Positions 6,245 to 15,235 are shown, counted from the first letter of the stretch. The stretch is 64,000 nt of DNA from Chloroflexota bacterium (GCA_013388685.1 JACAET010000024.1:1-64000), one strand, 5' to 3'. Made by a program: numbers and translations. The notes: generated by a model not told the origin, from the sequence alone.

Positions 6245-9059
6245 CGGCGGCACTTTCCAAGTCGGGGAGAGGAAGCGTGGGGCAGGCGGGGGAGGACACG
6301 CGATCTTTCGAAGTCTCTGCCGGTGGCTGACCCTGCTGGCAGTTCTCGTCTCGCTCTCCGAGCCTGTGGCTGGTGTGCGCGCCCAAACGCCTGTGCCGCC
6401 TCCACCGGTGCGCGTGCTGTTGAATTCCATGACGCCGGAAGAACGCGTGGGACAGTTGTTTTTGGTGACGTTCCAGGGGACGGATACCAGCGCCTCCTCT
6501 CCAATCTATGATCTGATTGCCAACCATCATATCGGCGGCGTGATCCTTCTTTCGGAAAACGATAATTTCGCCGCCGAACCGGAGACGGTTGCCTCCGCTT
6601 ATCAATTGATCGCCGACTTGCAAACCATCGAATGGGACACGACCCACGCGATCAATTCTGTCGGCAGGGTGTATGTGCCTCTCCTCGTCGGCGTTTCCCA
6701 GGAAGGCAACGGGACTCCCTACGACCAGATTTTGAGCGGGATGACGCCTCTGCCGAACGAAATGGCGATCGGCGCCACCTGGAAAACGGAAAACGCCTTT
6801 CAGGTCGGGTCGGTGTTGGGAAGCGAATTGTCGGCTTTGGGATTCAATTTATATCTGGGTCCTTCTTTGGATGTAATGGAGGAACCCAATCCTTCGGCGC
6901 GCAGCGACTTGGGGACGCGCGTGTTCGGCGGTGACCCGTATTGGGTGGGGGAAATGGGTCAGGCGTATATCGCCGGTTTACATACCGGAAGCGGCGGGCG
7001 TATGCTCGTGGTCGCCAAGCACTTTCCGGGGCGCGGCGATTCGGATCGTTCGCCGGAGGAGGAGGTTGCCACCGTTCGCAAATCGCTCGAACAATTGAAG
7101 CAGGTCGAATTGTTTCCCTTTTTTAATGTGACGTCCTCGCCGGATGCAGGGTCCAATACCGATGGATTGCTCCTTTCCCACATCCGGTATCAGGGGTTCC
7201 AGGGAAATATTCGAGCCACCACGCGCCCGGTCAGTTTCGACGCGTCGGCGTTATCTGCCATCCTTGCCCTGCCGCAATTTGCCGCGTGGCGGGCGAACGG
7301 CGGTCTGATCATCAGCGATGATCTGGGGAGCAAGGCAGTCAGGGATTTCTATTCGCTGGGCGGAGACAGTTTTTCACCCCGCCTGGTCGCCCGGGACGCC
7401 TTTCTGGCTGGTAACGACCTGTTGTATTTGGGAAACCTTGCCGCCGATCAGCTTGACGATCCGTATCAGGCGGCATTGCGTATTCTGGAAGCCTTTGCAC
7501 AGGAGTATCGTAACGACCCTGTGTTTGCCCAGTTGGTGGATGCGGCGGTCACGCGCATTCTCACCCACAAACTCCGCATGTATCCAGATTTGAGCATTGA
7601 AAATGTGCTTCCCGATCGAAACGAACTGGAACGCCTCGGCGTTTCGAGCCAAATCTCCTTCGATATCGCTCGTAACGCCGCCACCCTGATCAGCCCCGAC
7701 CCTCAGGAATTGAACACGCTCCTGCCGGCGCCTCCCACCACGAACGATCGCATCGTTTTTTTGACGGATGTTTCCCGGTACAGGCAATGCAATACCTGTC
7801 CGGAGTATGATTCGCCGGCGGTGGACTCGTTTCAACGCACGGTGCTTCGGCTGTACGGTCCCGACGGCAGCGGACAAGTGGTTCGAAGCCGGGTCAGTTC
7901 CTATTCGCTGACGGATGTATCCGCCCTGCTCGACGGTACGACCGAATCGAACATCGAGAATTCGTTGAGTAATGCCACCTGGGTGGTCATCTCGCTTTCG
8001 GATGTGAGCGCCGGACAGCTGACCATACTCCGCCGTTTTTTCTCCGAACGGACTCATCTGCTTCGGAATAAAAACGTGATTCTGTTTTCTTTCACCGCGC
8101 CCTATTACCTCGACGCGACGGATATTTCCAAACTCACGGCGTATTACACCCTCTACAGCAAACAGCCCGCCTTCGTGGATGTGGCGGCGCGCATTCTTTT
8201 TCAGCAGGTCTCCCTGCAGGGCGCGTCGCCCGTCTCCATTCCGGCGGTGGGATACAACCTGATTACACAAACCTCGCCGAATCCGCAGCAGGTCATTCCT
8301 TTGCAATTGGATAGGACGGACGTTCCCGCGACGGAGACCGAAGGTACGCTGACGCCTGAGCCGACGGCGACGCCTTTTTACAAGATCGGCGCTTCGATTT
8401 CGGTTCGGGCAGGACCGATTCTCGACCGCAATATGCACCTCGTGCCCGATGGAACGGTGGTACGCTTTACCATGTCCACACGGGATGAGACGGGCAGCAT
8501 TCTGCAACAAGTGGAGACGACCACAATGGACGGCATGGCGCGCGCGTCGTTTGTCATTGATAAACCCGGCAAGGTGGAAGTCCGCGCGGTCAGCGAACCG
8601 GCGGTCGTTTCGGATGTCATTCAGTTCGACGCGACGAGCGAGGGGGTGGCGGTGACGGTGGTGGTGCCGGTTGTAACGGAAACCCCCGAACCGACGCTCC
8701 CTGCGCCCACCTCGGTCCCGGAGAACCATTTCATTTCGCCGGAGGGGTATCCGCGGGCGGGGATCTGGTTTCTGGTCTTGCTGGGCGTATTTGGAAGCGC
8801 GCTGCTATCCTTTTGGGCGGTCAGTCGGTTGATTACGCCTCGTTGGGGGCTGCGTTTTGCTCTGCTGGTGTTGATCGGAGGCTTCGGCGCGTATAACTAT
8901 CTCGCGTTGGGATTTCCGAGCGCGCTCGCATGGGTGTCTTCCGAATCGGGGGGGGCGTTCGGGGTTTTGTTGTTTACGTTAGCGGGGGAGTCGCTTGGGA
9001 TTATTCTCGCCTGGGTCTGGTGGCGGGTGTTTAGCGGATCAGAGTCGCCAACAGGCTGA
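6216..9059 (+). CDS. Membrane-anchored GH3 family glycoside hydrolase (NagZ-like)
   Basis: A 947-residue exported protein. A basic region and signal-anchor-like segment (about residues 30-56) precede a GH3 domain with KHFPGRGD and the nucleophile region LIISDDLG (Asp at about 368). GH3 members of this type are beta-N-acetylhexosaminidases acting on peptidoglycan or chitin-type sugars; the substrate here is not shown. A long central region is followed by an Ig-like segment (about 730-810) after a Pro/Thr linker. Two hydrophobic helices lie at about 848-900, so the enzyme is probably surface-held by its C-terminus. Start ATG 6216 or 6225. It overlaps the phosphodiesterase end, and its own end overlaps the convergent kinase gene by 29 bp. 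Confidence 0.85.
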   Translation: MLRMEPGLFSGGTFQVGERKRGAGGGGHAIFRSLCRWLTLLAVLVSLSEPVAGVRAQTPVPPPPVRVLLNSMTPEERVGQLFLVTFQGTDTSASSPIYDLIANHHIGGVILLSENDNFAAEPETVASAYQLIADLQTIEWDTTHAINSVGRVYVPLLVGVSQEGNGTPYDQILSGMTPLPNEMAIGATWKTENAFQVGSVLGSELSALGFNLYLGPSLDVMEEPNPSARSDLGTRVFGGDPYWVGEMGQAYIAGLHTGSGGRMLVVAKHFPGRGDSDRSPEEEVATVRKSLEQLKQVELFPFFNVTSSPDAGSNTDGLLLSHIRYQGFQGNIRATTRPVSFDASALSAILALPQFAAWRANGGLIISDDLGSKAVRDFYSLGGDSFSPRLVARDAFLAGNDLLYLGNLAADQLDDPYQAALRILEAFAQEYRNDPVFAQLVDAAVTRILTHKLRMYPDLSIENVLPDRNELERLGVSSQISFDIARNAATLISPDPQELNTLLPAPPTTNDRIVFLTDVSRYRQCNTCPEYDSPAVDSFQRTVLRLYGPDGSGQVVRSRVSSYSLTDVSALLDGTTESNIENSLSNATWVVISLSDVSAGQLTILRRFFSERTHLLRNKNVILFSFTAPYYLDATDISKLTAYYTLYSKQPAFVDVAARILFQQVSLQGASPVSIPAVGYNLITQTSPNPQQVIPLQLDRTDVPATETEGTLTPEPTATPFYKIGASISVRAGPILDRNMHLVPDGTVVRFTMSTRDETGSILQQVETTTMDGMARASFVIDKPGKVEVRAVSEPAVVSDVIQFDATSEGVAVTVVVPVVTETPEPTLPAPTSVPENHFISPEGYPRAGIWFLVLLGVFGSALLSFWAVSRLITPRWGLRFALLVLIGGFGAYNYLALGFPSALAWVSSESGGAFGVLLFTLAGESLGIILAWVWWRVFSGSESPTG

Positions 9060-10032
9060 GCAGAAACAGGACCGCCGCGCTCCATGCCAGCGTGGCTTCG
9101 GGGGGATGGGCAAGATAATCCATGAGGGAAGGTGAGTGAACGCGAACCCTCGCGACCGAGAGAGGAAGCGTGGGCGTTTCCCGAAACCCAAGCAATGCCT
9201 GCTTGAGTTCGGTAACCGAATGGGGCCGCTCGTCCGGGTGCATGGACATTGCCCACAGGACCGCTTTCTCTGTGCGGGGCGAAAGGGAGGGGTTGATTTG
9301 TCGTAATGGAATCAGGCTTTCGGGCGCGAGGAAGCGTTTCCGTGCGTCTGCCGGGGGTTCGTTCGTGAGCAGGTGGTAGAGCGTCGCGCCGAAGGAGTAG
9401 ATGTCCGAACGGATGTCGGTGTGGGCGTCGCTTCCGCCGTATTGTTCGAGGGGGGTGTAAAGAGCGGTACCCTGTCCCTGAATGATCGTGATGGTGACTT
9501 CCTCGGGGGCGAGGATTTTTACCAGCCCAAAGTCCACGAGTTTGATCAACCCGTGAGGCATGAGTTTCAGGTTGCTCGGTTTGATGTCGCGGTGTACGAT
9601 GGGCGGCTCCTGGCTGTGGAGGAAAATGAGCGCGTTGGCGATTTGATCCGCCCAGGCGAGAACCTCCTTTTCATGGAGAAATCGTTTGTTGCGCCGCGCC
9701 TCGAGCATGAGCGAACGCAGGTCGCTGCCCGGAACGAAGTCCATCACCAGATAATCGCGCGGACCGATGGAAAAGAAATCGGAGACCTTCGGCAGGTTGG
9801 GGTGGTCGAGGCGCGCGAGTACAGTCGCCTCGCGCAGGAATTGTTCGCGGGCTTCCTCTCTGATGTTTTCCGGGAGGGCGCGGTCGTATTCGACTTCCTT
9901 CAAGGCGCACTGGCGTCCCTTGAGACGCATATCGTCTGCAAGATAGATCGAGCCCATGCCGCCCTGACCAATGCGTTCACGAATCCTGTAACGACCGCGC
10001 AAAACCTCCTCTTTTTGGAGGGGTGGAAGCAA
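9031..10032 (-). CDS. PknB-type serine/threonine protein kinase with C-terminal membrane helix
   Basis: A 333-residue Hanks-type kinase. The Gly-rich loop IGQGGMGSIY, catalytic Lys at about 45 (CALKEVEY), HRDIKPSN (about 147-154) and DFG (about 167-169) are all present, so it should be active. A single hydrophobic segment lies at about 312-332 with almost nothing beyond it; there is no PASTA or other sensor domain. The start is TTG at 10032, with AAGGAGAG at proper spacing; there is no in-frame ATG. The gene is divergent from an FHA/winged-helix regulator, and their -10 elements overlap, which suggests a kinase-substrate pair. Confidence 0.9.
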   Translation of the reverse strand: MLPPLQKEEVLRGRYRIRERIGQGGMGSIYLADDMRLKGRQCALKEVEYDRALPENIREEAREQFLREATVLARLDHPNLPKVSDFFSIGPRDYLVMDFVPGSDLRSLMLEARRNKRFLHEKEVLAWADQIANALIFLHSQEPPIVHRDIKPSNLKLMPHGLIKLVDFGLVKILAPEEVTITIIQGQGTALYTPLEQYGGSDAHTDIRSDIYSFGATLYHLLTNEPPADARKRFLAPESLIPLRQINPSLSPRTEKAVLWAMSMHPDERPHSVTELKQALLGFRETPTLPLSVARVRVHSPSLMDYLAHPPEATLAWSAAVLFLLSLLATLIR

Positions 10033-10127
10033 TGGCTCTCCTTACCGGGCGGAAGATTTGCCGCAAGGCACGAGCGCAGGAGGGTATCGGCGTATTCCCG
10101 CGCCAATGCTCAGGTTTTCGCTATCGT

Positions 10128-10135
10128 ATTATAAT
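10128..10135. promoter_or_regulatory. Overlapping divergent -10 elements of the kinase and FHA regulator
   Basis: ATTATAAT reads TATAAT on the plus strand (10130-10135) and on the minus strand (10133-10128). Polymerase could not occupy both at once, so the two genes may be expressed in competition. -35 boxes are weak. Confidence 0.5.
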
Positions 10136-10181
10136 ATACGCCCTCCTGCGTTCAGGATATGATTCGACAACGGGATTCTCA

Positions 10182-10835
10182 ATGACACTGTATCGGGAAG
10201 ATGCTCCTTTGCTCGTCGCACAGGACGGACCCTTGAAGGGTCAACGCTGGCAATTGGACAAACCCATTGTGCTCGGGCGCGAGCCGACCTGCGATGTGGT
10301 GATTGCAGATCGGCAGATTTCGCGTTATCACGCCCGCCTGACGCCGACGCCGGAAGGTATCATCCTCGAAGACCTGGGGAGTAAGAACGGCACGCATCAC
10401 AACGGAAGCCTGCTGATTGCTCCGGTTGTCCTGCAGGATGGGGATCTGTTGTCCATTGCTATGGCGCAGCAGTTCATTTTCCTCATTTCGGATGCCACCA
10501 CGCCGCTGGTGGAAGGTTCTCCCTCCTCGGGACGTCTGATGATGGACTTGAAATCCAGGCGGGTATGGATTAATCATCAACAGTTGGTCCCGCCGCTTTC
10601 GGCACAGCAATTCAAACTGCTCTGGCTGCTTTACAAAAACAATGGCGAAGTGGTGGATCGCGCCGATTTGGTGGCGGAGGTGTGGGGAGGAGAGCAGGCG
10701 GCGGGCGTATCGGATCAGGCACTGGACGCGCTGGTGCGCCGCCTGCGCGAGCGGATCGCTTCCATCGATTCGACGCATCAATACATCGCCACCGTGCGCG
10801 GGCACGGAATTCGCCTGGATAACCCGCCCGCCTGA
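10182..10835 (+). CDS. FHA domain and OmpR-type winged-helix regulator
   Basis: A 217-residue protein. An N-terminal FHA domain (about residues 10-95) shows VLGREPTCDVVI, QISRYHARL and LEDLGSKNGTHHNG, the phosphothreonine-binding signature. A C-terminal winged helix of the trans_reg_C type (about 125-213) shows LSAQQFKLLWLLYKNNGEVV, DALVRRLRERI and YIATVRGHGIRL. It is probably a transcription factor controlled by binding a phosphorylated partner, as with EmbR and its kinase in mycobacteria, though the domain order is reversed. ATG 10182 is preferred: the upstream extension contains the promoter. A strong terminator follows. Confidence 0.9.
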   Translation: MTLYREDAPLLVAQDGPLKGQRWQLDKPIVLGREPTCDVVIADRQISRYHARLTPTPEGIILEDLGSKNGTHHNGSLLIAPVVLQDGDLLSIAMAQQFIFLISDATTPLVEGSPSSGRLMMDLKSRRVWINHQQLVPPLSAQQFKLLWLLYKNNGEVVDRADLVAEVWGGEQAAGVSDQALDALVRRLRERIASIDSTHQYIATVRGHGIRLDNPPA

Positions 10836-10853
10836 CCCGTTTTTGACGCTTCG

Positions 10854-10883
10854 CCTCCCGCCGCCTTGCGGGAGGTTTTTGTT
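10854..10883 (+). terminator. Intrinsic terminator after the FHA regulator
   Basis: CCTCCCGC, 6-base loop, GCGGGAGG, then TTTTTGTTT. Confidence 0.9.
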
Positions 10884-10955
10884 TACCCGTATCTTTTTCC
10901 TCCCTCCAGCGACTGACAGGTTAAACCAACTCAATTTCAGTTACGGAGGTACAGT

Positions 10956-11840
10956 ATGAATAAATCGCATCGTTTTCTCATATCCGTGCTGTTGCTCGGC
11001 GCTTACCTGCTGAGCGCATGCAGCGGGACAGCGCCCCTCTCCGCCCCGCAGCAAGATGACGGTTCCTCGGCTTCCCAGTCCGTTGAGGTCGTCTTTACCG
11101 GCAGCGTGGAAGCCATGGGCGCCTCGCAGTGGACCATCAGCGGGCAGGTGGTTGGCGTGGAAGGCGCCTCGATTGACGCCAACATCCAAGTTGGCGATAT
11201 TGTCAAAGTGGAAGCATCTGTGGCAGCCGATGGGAGCATTTTTGCCCTGCGGATCGAGGCTGCCCGTCCTGCCATTGTGGATGGCAACGCCAACGACGAC
11301 ATGAACGGCAACACCAACGACGACATGAACGGCAATGCCAACGACGACATGAACGGCAATGCCAACGATGACATGAACGGCAACGCCAACGAATCGCCTG
11401 ACGATGAACAGGAAATCTACGGTGTGGTGGAAGCCCTCGCCTCCGACTCGATTACGGTCAGCGGTGTGACCTATATGTTTGCATCCTTTACCGAGTTCAA
11501 AACCATCGTTTCCGTCGGTGACCAGGTCAAACTGCACGTGGTGGTTGCCTCTGATGGCACTCTCGTTGTCCGCGAAATTGAACGCACCTTAAGCGACAGC
11601 GACGATGACAACTCCAACTCTAACTCCAATTCCAACGATAACGACGATGATGACTCCAATAGCAACCAGAATTCCAACGACGATGATGACGACGATAACT
11701 CCAACTCCAATGGCAACCAGAATTCCAACGACGATGACGACGATAATGACAACTCCAATGACAACCAGAATTCCAACGACGATGATGACGACGATAACTC
11801 CAACTCGAACGATAACTCCAACGATAACGACGATGACTAA
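10956..11840 (+). CDS. DUF5666-type lipoprotein with repetitive and Asn/Asp-rich segments
   Basis: A 294-residue lipoprotein with lipobox LLSAC (Cys at 22). Two DUF5666-like beta domains (about residues 44-105 and 148-205; FTGSVEAMGASQWTISGQVV and IYGVVEALASDSITVSG) are separated by four copies of the octapeptide ANDDMNGN. The last ~85 residues are almost only Asn, Asp and Ser. The tail is very acidic and may bind calcium or stay disordered; neither is proven. GGAGGT is well placed before the ATG. A related DUF5666 domain and Asn/Asp tail are found in the anti-sigma-like protein at 14049-15209. Confidence 0.8.
   Translation: MNKSHRFLISVLLLGAYLLSACSGTAPLSAPQQDDGSSASQSVEVVFTGSVEAMGASQWTISGQVVGVEGASIDANIQVGDIVKVEASVAADGSIFALRIEAARPAIVDGNANDDMNGNTNDDMNGNANDDMNGNANDDMNGNANESPDDEQEIYGVVEALASDSITVSGVTYMFASFTEFKTIVSVGDQVKLHVVVASDGTLVVREIERTLSDSDDDNSNSNSNSNDNDDDDSNSNQNSNDDDDDDNSNSNGNQNSNDDDDDNDNSNDNQNSNDDDDDDNSNSNDNSNDNDDD
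11283..11392 (+). repeat. 24-bp tandem repeat inside the lipoprotein gene
   Basis: Four full 24-bp units (11283-11378) and a partial fifth, coding for the octapeptide GNANDDMN in register. Units differ at only a few positions, so the array can expand or contract without frameshift. Confidence 0.9.
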
Positions 11841-11870
11841 CATTTCACTCTTCAGGGTATAAAAATTCAA

Positions 11871-11907
11871 AATGGAACATCTGGAGCGCTCCTCCAGATG
11901 TTCCATT
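11871..11907. terminator. Strong 16-bp hairpin, probable terminator
   Basis: AATGGAACATCTGGAG (11871-11886) pairs perfectly with CTCCAGATGTTCCATT (11892-11907). No T-run follows on the plus strand, so it may act as an mRNA end-stabilising hairpin. Confidence 0.6.
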
Positions 11908-11923
11908 CTCACGGATGTGTTCG

Positions 11924-13426
11924 ATGAAACTACAAAGACAAGCCCTCCTCTCCATCGGCATTTTTATCCTGTTCATTGCCGGCATGTCGCTTATTCAATT
12001 TGCCACGCCCGATATGCCCGATAACGACGGCTTTTACCACATCAAACTGGCTCAAATCATGCGCATTGAGGGCTTGAAGCCTAAATTCCCCTGGCTGCCG
12101 CTTTCCATCCTCAACCCGCAGGAATATTACGACCACCACTTTTTGTATCACGTTGCACTTATCCCGTTCACCTGGTTCGCCGATTTACGCCTTGGGGCAA
12201 AATGGTCAGCGGTGGTTTTTTCGAGCCTGGCATTTCTCGCCGTGTGGTTTCTCTTTCATCGCCAGCGCATCCCCTACGACTGGTTGTGGGCGCTGGCTTT
12301 GCTGGGAATTTCGGATGCCTTCCTTTACCGCATGAGCGTCACCCGCGCCCAGTCGCTCTCGCTGGCATTCCTTGCCATCGGAATGACATGGCTTCTCGAA
12401 CGCAAATACAAACATCTTGTCATCCTGTCCTTTATTTATGTCTGGCTGTACGATGCCTTTCCCCTCATGCTTGCGCTTGGCTTTTTATATGTTCTTGCCG
12501 TTCTGCTTTCGGAGCGGCGCCTCGAATACAAGCCCCTGCTGTTCATCGCTGGCGGCATTGCCCTCGGTATGATCGTCAACCCCTATTTCCCCGATAACAT
12601 CATCTTTTCCTGGAATCACATGCTCCCCAAATTGACAGATGCCACTGCGGTCAGTGTGGGCAACGAGTGGTTTCCCTATACCACCCAGCAACTCCTCGAA
12701 AACTCGCTGTTTTCCCTGCTTTTCTTCGTCAGCGGAATTTTTGCCCTCGGGTTGACCAGCTGCAGAATGGACGTCCGCACCGCCTTTGCCCTGCTTGCCT
12801 CCCTCCTTTTTGGACTCATGCTCATGCAGGCGCGCCGCTTCGTCGAATACTTCCCGCCGTTTGCCCTCATCTTCGCCGCCTTTGCCTGGGCGGCTCATTT
12901 CCTCGACCGTCAATTTGCCTGCCGCATTTCCACCCCCTCTCCCTTCAAGCGGATTCTTCACAACGCCCCCCTCCTCCTGCTCTCAGCGGCGGTGATACTT
13001 GGCGCCAGCCGATCAATTCCCAGGGCGGGTGAAGCGATCAACGACTCCAAACCCTACGACCTGTACGCCGGCGCCTCCCAATGGCTTGTCGAAAACACCC
13101 CCGCCGGCTCCCGCGTCTTCCAGACCGATTGGGACGACTTCCCCCGCCTGTTCTTTTACAACACCCACAACACCTATCTCATCGGTCTAGACCCGACCTA
13201 CATGCAGTTATACGATCCCGAACTCTATGACCTGTGGGTGCTCATCACACAGGGCAAAGTGGAAAACCCCTCCCGCATCATCGCCCTCCGCTTTGGCTCG
13301 CAATACGTCCACACCGATCTCAAACACGGCAGTTTTATCAAAGCCGCAGAGCGCGACCCCGGCTTGCGCGAAGTGTACCGCGATGACCAGGCGATTCTCT
13401 ACGAAGTGCTCTCGCCTTCCCAATGA
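11924..13426 (+). CDS. Polytopic GT-C-like membrane protein (STT3/oligosaccharyltransferase-like)
   Basis: A 500-residue protein with about ten membrane segments and a C-terminal extracytoplasmic domain of about 115 residues. The first loop carries PDNDGFYHIKLAQI, similar in position and form to the acidic catalytic loop of GT-C glycosyltransferases such as STT3, which move sugars from lipid carriers. A WWDYG-like motif is not seen; the C-terminal region has VFQTDWDDFPRLFF instead. A relative without activity is possible. Either ATG 11915 or 11924 may be the start. The second sigma gene follows within 85 bp. Confidence 0.75.
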   Translation: MKLQRQALLSIGIFILFIAGMSLIQFATPDMPDNDGFYHIKLAQIMRIEGLKPKFPWLPLSILNPQEYYDHHFLYHVALIPFTWFADLRLGAKWSAVVFSSLAFLAVWFLFHRQRIPYDWLWALALLGISDAFLYRMSVTRAQSLSLAFLAIGMTWLLERKYKHLVILSFIYVWLYDAFPLMLALGFLYVLAVLLSERRLEYKPLLFIAGGIALGMIVNPYFPDNIIFSWNHMLPKLTDATAVSVGNEWFPYTTQQLLENSLFSLLFFVSGIFALGLTSCRMDVRTAFALLASLLFGLMLMQARRFVEYFPPFALIFAAFAWAAHFLDRQFACRISTPSPFKRILHNAPLLLLSAAVILGASRSIPRAGEAINDSKPYDLYAGASQWLVENTPAGSRVFQTDWDDFPRLFFYNTHNTYLIGLDPTYMQLYDPELYDLWVLITQGKVENPSRIIALRFGSQYVHTDLKHGSFIKAAERDPGLREVYRDDQAILYEVLSPSQ

Positions 13427-13437
13427 TCTGCCGCGGA

Positions 13438-13459
13438 ATGTTATACTCCCATGCAACTT
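13438..13459 (+). promoter_or_regulatory. Promoter of the second ECF sigma gene, shared motif
   Basis: ATGTTATACTC, three bases, TGCAACTT: the same as 989-1010. The extended -10 is TGT-TATACT (13442-13447). The predicted start site near 13454 rules out the open-frame start at 13451 and supports ATG 13508. Confidence 0.6.
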
Positions 13460-13507
13460 GCCATTCTTCCCTTCTCGAGGATCATCATTTCAGGGAACCC
13501 TCAGACC

Positions 13508-14056
13508 ATGTCCGGCTATGACGAACAAAGCGCCTTGAACGGTTTGCAGAATCTCGATTCGCAAGCCATCGCCGCCATTTACGACCGCTATTTTACCGAG
13601 GTTTATCGCTACGTCCGCTACCGCATTGAAGATGACGCCACTGCGGAAGACATCGCCAGCGATGTCTTCATGCGTCTGCTGGAAGCCTCCCAAAAACGGC
13701 AGGGACCCCAATCCAGCCTCCGGGGCTGGCTGATTGCCACCGCCTCCAATGCCATCAACGACCACCTGCGCCGCCGTTACCGCCGCCCCACCGACCCACT
13801 CTCCGACCATCTGCCCGACCAAACCGCCATCGTCCACGACGATGTAGACCAGCGCGAACAATACCGCACCGTGCGGTCTGCCTATGCCCAACTGACCGAC
13901 GAACAACAACATGTCCTGGCGCTTCGCTTCGGTGAGGGATACTCCCTTGAAGAAACCGCACAAACCATGAAGAAAAAACTCAATGCAGTGAAAGCCCTGC
14001 AATTTCGGGCGCTCGCCGCACTTCAACGTTTGATCGGGGAGGCGAACGATGAATAA
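13508..14056 (+). CDS. ECF-type RNA polymerase sigma factor
   Basis: A 182-residue sigma factor. Region 2 shows AIAAIYDRYFTEVYRYVRYRI and TAEDIASDVFMRLLE; the linker shows LRGWLIATASNAINDHLRRR; region 4 shows LTDEQQHVLALRFGEGYSLEETAQTM followed by LNAVKALQFRALAAL. It overlaps the next gene by 8 bp (ATGAATAA), the classical sigma/anti-sigma arrangement. Its promoter shares a 22-bp motif with the first sigma gene (989-1010), which suggests that both are read by the same holoenzyme or that they cross-regulate. Confidence 0.92.
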   Translation: MSGYDEQSALNGLQNLDSQAIAAIYDRYFTEVYRYVRYRIEDDATAEDIASDVFMRLLEASQKRQGPQSSLRGWLIATASNAINDHLRRRYRRPTDPLSDHLPDQTAIVHDDVDQREQYRTVRSAYAQLTDEQQHVLALRFGEGYSLEETAQTMKKKLNAVKALQFRALAALQRLIGEANDE

Positions 14057-15209
14057 ATACGAAATTTTGGAAATCTGCCTTAGGGAACTGGAACAGGGTG
14101 AAAGCCTGGATACCGTCCTCGCCCGCCGCCCCGAACTGGCGGACGAACTGCGCCCCATACTCGAAACGGCTGTCAAAGCCAGGGCAATCGCTGCGCCTTC
14201 GCCGTCCGAAGTGGTCATCCGCAGGAGCCGCGCACGAGTGCTCCAGCGCGCCGCCGAACTCCGCGAACAAAAAGCCGCCTTGCCCTCGCGCCGTCTCTGG
14301 TCGGCGCCTCTCAGGCGCGCCCTTGTCACCCTTGCGATGCTTACCCTGCTTTTCGTGGGCGGCAACGGGCTGGTACGCGCCTCCTCCGCCACCCTGCCCG
14401 GCGACAATCTCTACCCCGTCAAACGCACATGGGAAGGCGTCTCTTTGTTCTTCACCTTCAACCCCCAGCAGCGCGAAGCCCTCGAACTCGAACACGAAAA
14501 CGAACGGTTGGAGGAACTCGCCGAACTCCTTGCCCGCGGACGCACCGCCCAGGTGGATTTTTCCGGTTACGTCACGCGTCAATCCGGGACCGAGTGGCTG
14601 GTCTCCGGTATCCCGGTCTTTCTCTCCGCCGACACCCACCTGATTGGCGAACCCATCCCCGTCGGCGCGGCGGTGCATGTGCGCGGACAGACGCAGGGCG
14701 CGGGGGTCCTTGCCGAGCGCATCGAACTCCTGCCGCCCGGCACCCGCCTCCCCGAAATGGACGAAGAATTCGAGCAGGAAGAGGATACGGAGGCGGAAAC
14801 GAAAATGGAACCGAAGCCCACCCAACCGTCCCGGACTGAAACGCCTGCTCCCACGTTGACCCCCACCGCAACCGCCACCCCCGCAGAGGCGACCATCGAG
14901 GGCATTGTCGCCTCCATCCAGAATAAACTGCTCGTCATCAACGGCATCGTGCTGGACACCCAGTTTGCGGAGGAAGTCAAAGGCACGCCTGCTGTAGGCG
15001 CATTCGCCAAAGCAAAAGGCTATTATGACACCGGCATTTTCATTGTGAAAGAGATCGAATTTACCGCCCCCTCTTCCAGCGGCGGGCTAACCCCTCCTCC
15101 CCGCAACAACAACGAAACCAACGTCAACACCACCAACGATAACCACAACGACAATGACAACCACAACGACAACGACAATGACAACGACAATGACAACGAC
15201 AACGATTGA
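14049..15209 (+). CDS. Anti-sigma-like membrane protein (DUF5667 and DUF5666) with Asn/Asp tail
   Basis: A 386-residue protein. A cytoplasmic part of about 90 residues precedes one membrane helix (about 91-109). A DUF5667-type segment follows (ATLPGDNLYPVKRTWEGV, LELEHENERLEELAELL), then two DUF5666-like beta domains around a Pro/Thr linker. The tail from about residue 350 is almost pure Asn, Asp and His. Overlap with the sigma gene and the inside-helix-outside layout indicate a transmembrane anti-sigma factor that senses an envelope signal. The acidic tail recalls the lipoprotein at 10956-11840, which may be a regulon partner (inference). Confidence 0.8.
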   Translation: MNKYEILEICLRELEQGESLDTVLARRPELADELRPILETAVKARAIAAPSPSEVVIRRSRARVLQRAAELREQKAALPSRRLWSAPLRRALVTLAMLTLLFVGGNGLVRASSATLPGDNLYPVKRTWEGVSLFFTFNPQQREALELEHENERLEELAELLARGRTAQVDFSGYVTRQSGTEWLVSGIPVFLSADTHLIGEPIPVGAAVHVRGQTQGAGVLAERIELLPPGTRLPEMDEEFEQEEDTEAETKMEPKPTQPSRTETPAPTLTPTATATPAEATIEGIVASIQNKLLVINGIVLDTQFAEEVKGTPAVGAFAKAKGYYDTGIFIVKEIEFTAPSSSGGLTPPPRNNNETNVNTTNDNHNDNDNHNDNDNDNDNDNDND

Positions 15210-15213
15210 ATTA

Positions 15214-15235
15214 GGACAATGGTAGAACATTGTCC
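15214..15235 (+). terminator. Hairpin after the sigma/anti-sigma operon
   Basis: GGACAATG, 6-base loop, CATTGTCC, five bases after the stop codon. No T-run, so only a weak terminator call. Confidence 0.5.

Noticed and set aside
7374..8729. 451-codon minus-strand frame
   Set aside because: Shadow of the GH3 gene, Arg/His-rich without domain signs.
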